Assembly: GCF_003860565.1 (NCBI RefSeq)
Contig: NZ_CP034157.1
Span: 372,001-436,000, forward strand
Source of the DNA: Cloacibacterium normanense
Lineage (GTDB): Bacteria > Bacteroidota > Bacteroidia > Flavobacteriales > Weeksellaceae
Direction: 5' to 3'
Length of the DNA stretch: 64,000 nt
In this document: piece after piece, positions 60,252 to 64,000 of the stretch
How the letters are laid out: every line of letters starts with the position of its first letter
Numbering within the stretch: position 1 is the stretch's first letter
Notes under the pieces: generated by a model
Databases searched by the model: none
Told to the model about the DNA's origin: nothing
What the model saw: the letters and a program-made list of their open reading frames with translations, nothing else
Translations under genes and position numbers: made by a program

Positions 60252-60683
60252 ATGAGAATTGATAAATTTTTATGGAGTATTAGGTTTTACAAAACAAGAA
60301 ATATCGCAGCCGAAGAAATTAAGAAAAATAGAGTTTCTATAGGAGAAAATACCGTAAAATCTTCCAAAGAAGTAAAAGAAGGAGATATTATCAAGATAAG
60401 AAAAAATCAAATCGACTATAAAATTAAGGTTTTACAAATTCCCAAAAGTAGAATAGGAGCCAAATTAGTTACCCTTCATGTAGCAGACATGACCGAGAAA
60501 GAGCAATATGAATTGCTAAAACTCAGAAAAATGTCTCAGGATTATTATCGTACAAAAGGAGAAGGAAGACCAACCAAAAAAGACAGAAGAGATATGGATG
60601 ATTTCTTAGAAACAGACCATGACGAAACTTCCATGACAGAAGATGATTGGGATTCTTTCTTTAAGGATGTAGTTGAAGAATAG
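60252..60683 (+). CDS. S4-domain RNA-binding protein (Hsp15-like)
   Basis: The 143-residue protein begins directly with an S4 RNA-binding domain ('MRIDKFLWSIRFYKTRNIAAEEIKKNRVSIGENTVKSSKEVKEGDIIKI'), residues 1-60. A basic linker and a very acidic C-terminus follow ('DFLETDHDETSMTEDDWDSFFKDVVEE'). It resembles Hsp15/HslR, which rescues stalled 50S-nascent chain complexes. Its last 23 bases overlap the 3' end of aroK on the other strand. Confidence 0.9.
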   Translation: MRIDKFLWSIRFYKTRNIAAEEIKKNRVSIGENTVKSSKEVKEGDIIKIRKNQIDYKIKVLQIPKSRIGAKLVTLHVADMTEKEQYELLKLRKMSQDYYRTKGEGRPTKKDRRDMDDFLETDHDETSMTEDDWDSFFKDVVEE

Positions 60684-61182
60684 TAGTGATTTCCTCTACT
60701 ATTTCTTCTGGCGTTTTACGGTCGGTATCTACAACGTATTGTGCTTTATTGTAAAAAATATTTCTCTCAAAAAGATGCTTGGCGATAAATTCTGGTAAAT
60801 CTTCATCACTTATTCTTGCAATAAGTGGTCTTTTTTCTTTTTGTTTAGATAATCTTTGAACCAGTGTGCCAATATTTGCTCTTAGATAAATGGTGATAGA
60901 ATTATTATTAAGGATTTCCATGTTATTGTAGTAAACAGGAGTGCCACCACCTAGACTAATAATACAATTTTCCTGGGTAGCAAGTAGCTCTTCCAAAGTT
61001 TCTTTTTCTGACTTTCTAAAGTAGATTTCACCCTTTTTTTCAAAAATTTCAGGTATAGTCATGTTTTTTTTCTTAGAAATTTCTTTGTCGAGGTCAAAAA
61101 TTTTAAAATTTATTTTTTCTCCCAATATTTTGGAAATGTGAGATTTACCGCTTCCCATATAGCCTACAAGTGAAATAATCAT
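60661..61182 (-). CDS. aroK: Shikimate kinase
   Basis: The 173-residue P-loop kinase phosphorylates shikimate in the aromatic amino acid pathway. The Walker A motif 'GYMGSGKS' is near residues 6-13, 'FDLDKEI' follows, 'YFRKSEKETLEELL' contains the shikimate-binding Arg/Glu, and 'ISLGGGTPVY' and 'KEKRPLI' complete the family pattern. An earlier ATG at 61197 exists, but a GAACTTTG -7-like box at about 61196-61203 overlaps it, so 61182 is preferred. It overlaps the S4 gene tail-to-tail. Confidence 0.93.
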   Translation of the reverse strand: MIISLVGYMGSGKSHISKILGEKINFKIFDLDKEISKKKNMTIPEIFEKKGEIYFRKSEKETLEELLATQENCIISLGGGTPVYYNNMEILNNNSITIYLRANIGTLVQRLSKQKEKRPLIARISDEDLPEFIAKHLFERNIFYNKAQYVVDTDRKTPEEIVEEITTILQLHP

Positions 61183-61213
61183 AATTTTATTTTGCACAAA
61201 GTTCTTAAAAAAT

Positions 61214-61243
61214 TTTGAGAATTTAAAAAAAGGCGTATCTTTG
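61214..61243 (+). promoter_or_regulatory. Promoter of the tRNA Lys-Leu-Lys cluster
   Basis: TTTG at 61214-61217 and TATCTTTG at 61236-61243 (perfect -7) are 18 bases apart. The first tRNA starts 28 bases after the box. Confidence 0.7.
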
Positions 61244-61271
61244 CACCACTTTTTAACAGAGATGTTAAGGA

Positions 61272-61344
61272 GACCTGGTAGCTCAGCTGGTAGAGCAATA
61301 CACTTTTAATGTATGGGTCCTGGGTTCGAATCCCAGCCAGGTCA
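61272..61344 (+). tRNA. tRNA-Lys (anticodon TTT), copy 1
   Basis: A 73-nt tRNA with acceptor GACCTGG/CCAGGTC, D arm GCTCAGCTGGTAGAGC, anticodon arm ATACA-CTTTTAA-TGTAT (anticodon TTT) and T arm TGGGTTCGAATCCCA. It is identical to copy 2 at 61510. No CCA is encoded. Confidence 0.98.
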
Positions 61345-61380
61345 CAACAAAATTCCGTATACCCTTTACGGATTTTTTTT

Positions 61381-61463
61381 GCCTACGTGGTGAAATTGGT
61401 AGACACGCCATCTTGAGGGGGTGGTTTCCTAAGGATGTGCTGGTTCGAGTCCAGTCGTAGGCA
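61381..61463 (+). tRNA. tRNA-Leu (anticodon GAG)
   Basis: An 83-nt class II tRNA with acceptor GCCTACG/CGTAGGC. The anticodon stem CCATC/GGTGG (one G-U) gives loop TTGAGGG and anticodon GAG, which reads CUC/CUU. The long variable arm fits leucine. It lies between two identical tRNA-Lys genes. Confidence 0.95.
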
Positions 61464-61509
61464 CGAAGAGCAAAAAATAAAAACTTAGAAATTTTTTTTA
61501 AATTTCAAA

Positions 61510-61582
61510 GACCTGGTAGCTCAGCTGGTAGAGCAATACACTTTTAATGTATGGGTCCTGGGTTCGAATCCCAGCCAGGTCA
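61510..61582 (+). tRNA. tRNA-Lys (anticodon TTT), copy 2
   Basis: A 73-nt tRNA identical in sequence to 61272-61344. It is the last of three tRNA genes in one transcript, ended by the terminator at 61635-61666. Confidence 0.98.
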
Positions 61583-61634
61583 CAATTTACGAAAGTAAAT
61601 TTTTTTCATATTAATATTTTGTGATTTGGTGTTT

Positions 61635-61666
61635 AAAAGCCTTCAAGGTAACTTGAAGGCTTTTTA
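61635..61666. terminator. Terminator between the tRNA cluster and panC
   Basis: AAAAGCCTTCAAG pairs with CTTGAAGGCTTTT over a GTAA loop. A and T runs on the two sides make it bidirectional. Confidence 0.9.
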
Positions 61667-61673
61667 TTTGTTT

Positions 61674-62516
61674 TTATCCTAAATGCATATTGTCTATTAA
61701 TCTTACCGTGTCTGCATACGCTACTATAAATGCTCTGTATTTTTTATCTTCATCGATAGCATTTGCTTCTTTAAGTGTTTCTTCATCTGCAATGACAAAA
61801 TACTCTAATTCGAAATTAGAATTTCTAAAAATATCAGTCACTTTTTGTTTAATTTCTTCCAGAGAAATCACTTTAAACCATTCTTTTACTTTTGTAAGTG
61901 TTTCGTAGATGATTGTTGCTTCTTTTCTTTGGGTTTCTGTAAGTCTTACATTTCTAGAACTCATGGCAAGTCCATCTTCTTCTCTTAAAGTGGGAACTCC
62001 GTGAATTTTTACGGGTAGTTTTGTTTTTTCTATCATTTTTTTGATAATGGCTAATTGCTGGTAATCTTTTTCGCCAAAGTAAGCATTGTGGGGTTGTACT
62101 TGTCTGAAAAGTTCTTCTACGATGGTTCCTACTCCGTCAAAATGACCTGGTCTGTATTTGCCTTCCATTTCGTTTTCGAGTCCGTCAAAATCATATTTTT
62201 TGCTGTTTAGTCCATCTGGATACATTTCTTCTACATTGGGAACGTAGACTGCATCTACACCTGCTTTTTCTAAAAGTTCTAAGTCTTTTTCTAAGGTTTT
62301 CGGGTACTTTTGAAAATCATCAGGATTGTTAAACTGGGTAGGGTTTACAAAAATGGAAGAAATAACCTCGTCGTTTTCTTTTTTAGCAGCTTTGTAAAGA
62401 GAAAGGTGACCTCGGTGAAGTGCGCCCATTGTTGGGGCAAATCCTATCTTTTTACCCATTTCTCTCTGTCTTTCAACATAATCAATCAGTGTTTTTTTGC
62501 TTTTCAGAACTTTCAT
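61674..62516 (-). CDS. panC: Pantothenate synthetase
   Basis: The 280-residue enzyme ligates pantoate and beta-alanine with ATP in the CoA pathway. The HIGH-type motif is in 'PTMGALHRGHLSLY' (about residues 28-41). 'FVNPTQFNNPDDFQKYPKTLEKD', 'GEKDYQQL', and 'MSSRNVRLT' (KMSKS-like) are intact. It is divergent from the glycogen-synthase-like gene upstream. A near-consensus box TAACTTTA lies about 20 bases upstream. Confidence 0.96.
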   Translation of the reverse strand: MKVLKSKKTLIDYVERQREMGKKIGFAPTMGALHRGHLSLYKAAKKENDEVISSIFVNPTQFNNPDDFQKYPKTLEKDLELLEKAGVDAVYVPNVEEMYPDGLNSKKYDFDGLENEMEGKYRPGHFDGVGTIVEELFRQVQPHNAYFGEKDYQQLAIIKKMIEKTKLPVKIHGVPTLREEDGLAMSSRNVRLTETQRKEATIIYETLTKVKEWFKVISLEEIKQKVTDIFRNSNFELEYFVIADEETLKEANAIDEDKKYRAFIVAYADTVRLIDNMHLG

Positions 62517-62581
62517 AAAAATTGTATTTAGGGTAAAGTTATAAAAAATTGTTAATTAAAAGAAATTCGGTTATTTTTTTG

Positions 62582-62589
62582 TATTTTTG
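62582..62589 (+). promoter_or_regulatory. -7 box for the glycogen-synthase-like gene
   Basis: TATTTTTG is a perfect match, 39 bases before ATG 62629. Confidence 0.6.
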
Positions 62590-62628
62590 CATAATTAACC
62601 GTCTTTGTATAGAGAAGAAAAAAATATT

Positions 62629-63399
62629 ATGCCGAATCAAAAGATTTTATACGTCACCACAGAGATGTTTCCATATCAGGAAGATAGTAATATGGCGATG
62701 ATGGTGAACAAGATGGCACTGAAGATGCACCAAGAAGGCAATGACGTAAGAGTTTTTATGCCGAGATTTGGATTTATCAGCGAGAGAAAGTTTCAGTTGC
62801 ATGAAGTGATTAGATTATCTGGGATGAATATCATTATCAATGATTTAGACCAGCCGTTAATCATAAAAGTAGCTTCTTTGCCAGGAGAAAGATTGCAGGT
62901 TTATTTCATAGATAATGAAGAGTATTTCAAGAGAAAACAATATTATCAGGATGAAGATAATCAACCGTTTGAAGATAATGATGAACGAGCAATTTTCTTT
63001 GCGAGAGGTGTGATAGAAACCATTAAAAAACTGAATTGGGTTCCAGATATTATCCATTTTAATGGATGGATGGCGTCATTTATCCCGATTTACCTTAAAA
63101 ATTACTATAAGACAGATTCTTATTTTAACGATACTCAACTTGTACTTTCTGTGTACAATGAAAAAGATTTATCTCTAGGTGACAATATTACTGAAAAATT
63201 AAAGTTTGATAATATTGAAAACCTTAAAGCATTAGAAGAGCCTACCATCCAAAGTTTTGTAATAGAAAGCATGAATTTGGTAGATACTATTGTAAAAGGA
63301 GATGAATTTTTAGAAGAAAAACTAGACAAAGCCTTTGAAGAATCTAAAACACCTAAAAACGAATATGTAGACGGCGGTTCTATAAGCGAAATTTACTAA
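62629..63399 (+). CDS. Glycogen/starch synthase-like protein, N-terminal GT5 domain only
   Basis: The 256-residue protein matches only the N-terminal Rossmann half of GT5 glycogen synthases ('ILYVTTEMFPYQ', 'KMHQEGNDVRVFMPRFGF', 'VYFIDNEEYF', 'PDIIHFNGWMASFIPIYLK'). The ADP-glucose-binding KxGGL motif is missing: after TEMFP the sequence reads YQEDSNMAMMVNKMA. The His expected in the HDWH motif is Met147 (NGWM), and the whole C-terminal GT1 half is absent. It is probably not a synthase. The start is ATG 62629, not TTG 62605. The DUF4270 gene follows after 25 bases. Confidence 0.82.
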   Translation: MPNQKILYVTTEMFPYQEDSNMAMMVNKMALKMHQEGNDVRVFMPRFGFISERKFQLHEVIRLSGMNIIINDLDQPLIIKVASLPGERLQVYFIDNEEYFKRKQYYQDEDNQPFEDNDERAIFFARGVIETIKKLNWVPDIIHFNGWMASFIPIYLKNYYKTDSYFNDTQLVLSVYNEKDLSLGDNITEKLKFDNIENLKALEEPTIQSFVIESMNLVDTIVKGDEFLEEKLDKAFEESKTPKNEYVDGGSISEIY

Positions 63400-63424
63400 T
63401 CACAAATCACATATAATTACTTAA

Positions 63425-64000
63425 ATGATAAAAGAAATTCAGAATATCTTTAGGCTATTTTTTATTTTATTTTCGGGAGCTGCTATTACAGTAGCTTGTG
63501 AATCTGAGCCAGACGAATTAGGAATGCAATTTTTCCAAAACGGAACCGCTCAAGGAACAGAAGAAAGTTTCGATGTAGTAGCCTATAATGTTTATAATAA
63601 TGATGCGCTAGAAGCAGATAATGATAAACTTTCAGAAGCTACTTTAGGTGCTTTTGATGAGCCTAATTTTGGGATGCAGAAATCATCGTATGTTACCCAA
63701 GTAAGATTATCTTCTTATGATCCAGATTTTGGAGCAAATGCTGTAGTAGATTCTGTAGTTTTACAGATGAAACCTCTTTACCAAACAGCAACCGATTCTG
63801 TGGTGACTAAAACTTATGAAGATTACATACACCCAGATAATATCGCTGCAAAAAAAGTAGTAACAAGTTATCCTATTAAAAAATACGGAAAAGCGAAAAG
63901 AAATTTTACCATCAACGTACATGAAGTTACCGATTTCTTATATTCTACAGAAACCAATTTTTATTCTAATCAACAAGTCAATACAGGAACTTTATTAGGA
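63425..64000 (+). CDS. DUF4270 lipoprotein (cut by window end)
   Basis: ATG 63425 opens a frame that runs 192 codons to the window edge without a stop. The start 'MIKEIQNIFRLFFILFSGAA' is a lipoprotein signal ending ITVAC (Cys25). Next come 'ESEPDELGMQFF' and the DUF4270-type strand-rich region ('QVRLSSYDPDFGANAVVDSVVLQMKPLY'). Function is unknown; family members are large outer-membrane-associated lipoproteins of Bacteroidota. It directly follows the glycogen-synthase-like gene, and the two are probably one operon. Confidence 0.85.
   Translation, partial: MIKEIQNIFRLFFILFSGAAITVACESEPDELGMQFFQNGTAQGTEESFDVVAYNVYNNDALEADNDKLSEATLGAFDEPNFGMQKSSYVTQVRLSSYDPDFGANAVVDSVVLQMKPLYQTATDSVVTKTYEDYIHPDNIAAKKVVTSYPIKKYGKAKRNFTINVHEVTDFLYSTETNFYSNQQVNTGTLLG

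Overview
The window comes from an AT-rich chromosome of a member of the Bacteroidota, class Flavobacteriia, most like the Chryseobacterium/Cloacibacterium group (Weeksellaceae). This rests on three things. Many genes are preceded by the Bacteroidota -7 promoter box TAnnTTTG, and Shine-Dalgarno sites are not evident. A PorZ-like type IX secretion protein and a DUF4270 lipoprotein are present. Several gene pairs are typical of flavobacteria. Most of the window is ordinary core chromosome.

Layout. 1-19 kb: housekeeping genes, including YceI proteins, tRNA-Leu(CAA), an MBL hydrolase, rpsO, pnp, fhs, an Mla-type lipid ABC transporter (permease, ATPase, MCE protein), a UbiB-family kinase and serine dehydratase. 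This stretch also holds an unannotated small peptide gene and a candidate small RNA near 10 kb. 18.9-23.1 kb: a serine hydrolase lipoprotein, then an accessory two-gene SIR2-HerA locus of the antiphage type. 23.1-25.5 kb: mtaB flanked by repeat-rich intergenic DNA. 25.5-33.1 kb: a cysteine-dioxygenase-like cupin, a glucan phosphorylase homologue, glycosylasparaginase, cutC, glucokinase and a DPP IV-like peptidase. 33.2-38.7 kb: a RelE/ParE-type toxin-antitoxin pair and three tandem POT peptide transporters. 38.7-42.8 kb: thioredoxin, recG and an MbfA-type ferritin/VIT1 protein. 42.8-49.5 kb: a CzcA-type metal efflux operon that includes a cytochrome b gene. 49.5-53 kb: GNAT, M48 protease, DUF898 and dapA. 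53.4-58 kb: an operon of a split 5'-nucleotidase, porZ and recO. 58.0-59.4 kb: a complete IS3-family element. 59.4-64 kb: an FKBP-like lipoprotein, an S4 protein, aroK, a Lys-Leu-Lys tRNA cluster, panC, a short glycogen-synthase-like protein and a truncated DUF4270 gene.

How the genes work together. The peptidase and the three POT carriers fit growth on peptides: extracytoplasmic dipeptide or tripeptide release followed by proton-coupled uptake. The efflux operon with the neighbouring MbfA-like protein suggests control of divalent metals. SIR2-HerA is the clearest defence cassette; it matches a described system class (Sir2-HerA, 'Nezha') and is not a new one.

Less expected observations: (i) the glucan phosphorylase homologue has Thr where the family has its PLP-binding Lys, and the glycogen-synthase-like protein lacks both its KxGGL motif and its C-terminal domain, so both glycogen-type proteins look catalytically altered; (ii) the IS3 element sits exactly in the centre of the recO terminator palindrome with a TTA target duplication; (iii) an intergenic element near 25.3 kb is built of 11-bp tandem units in inverted orientation around a hairpin; (iv) a transcription unit near 10.0-10.15 kb has a promoter and terminator but no reading frame.
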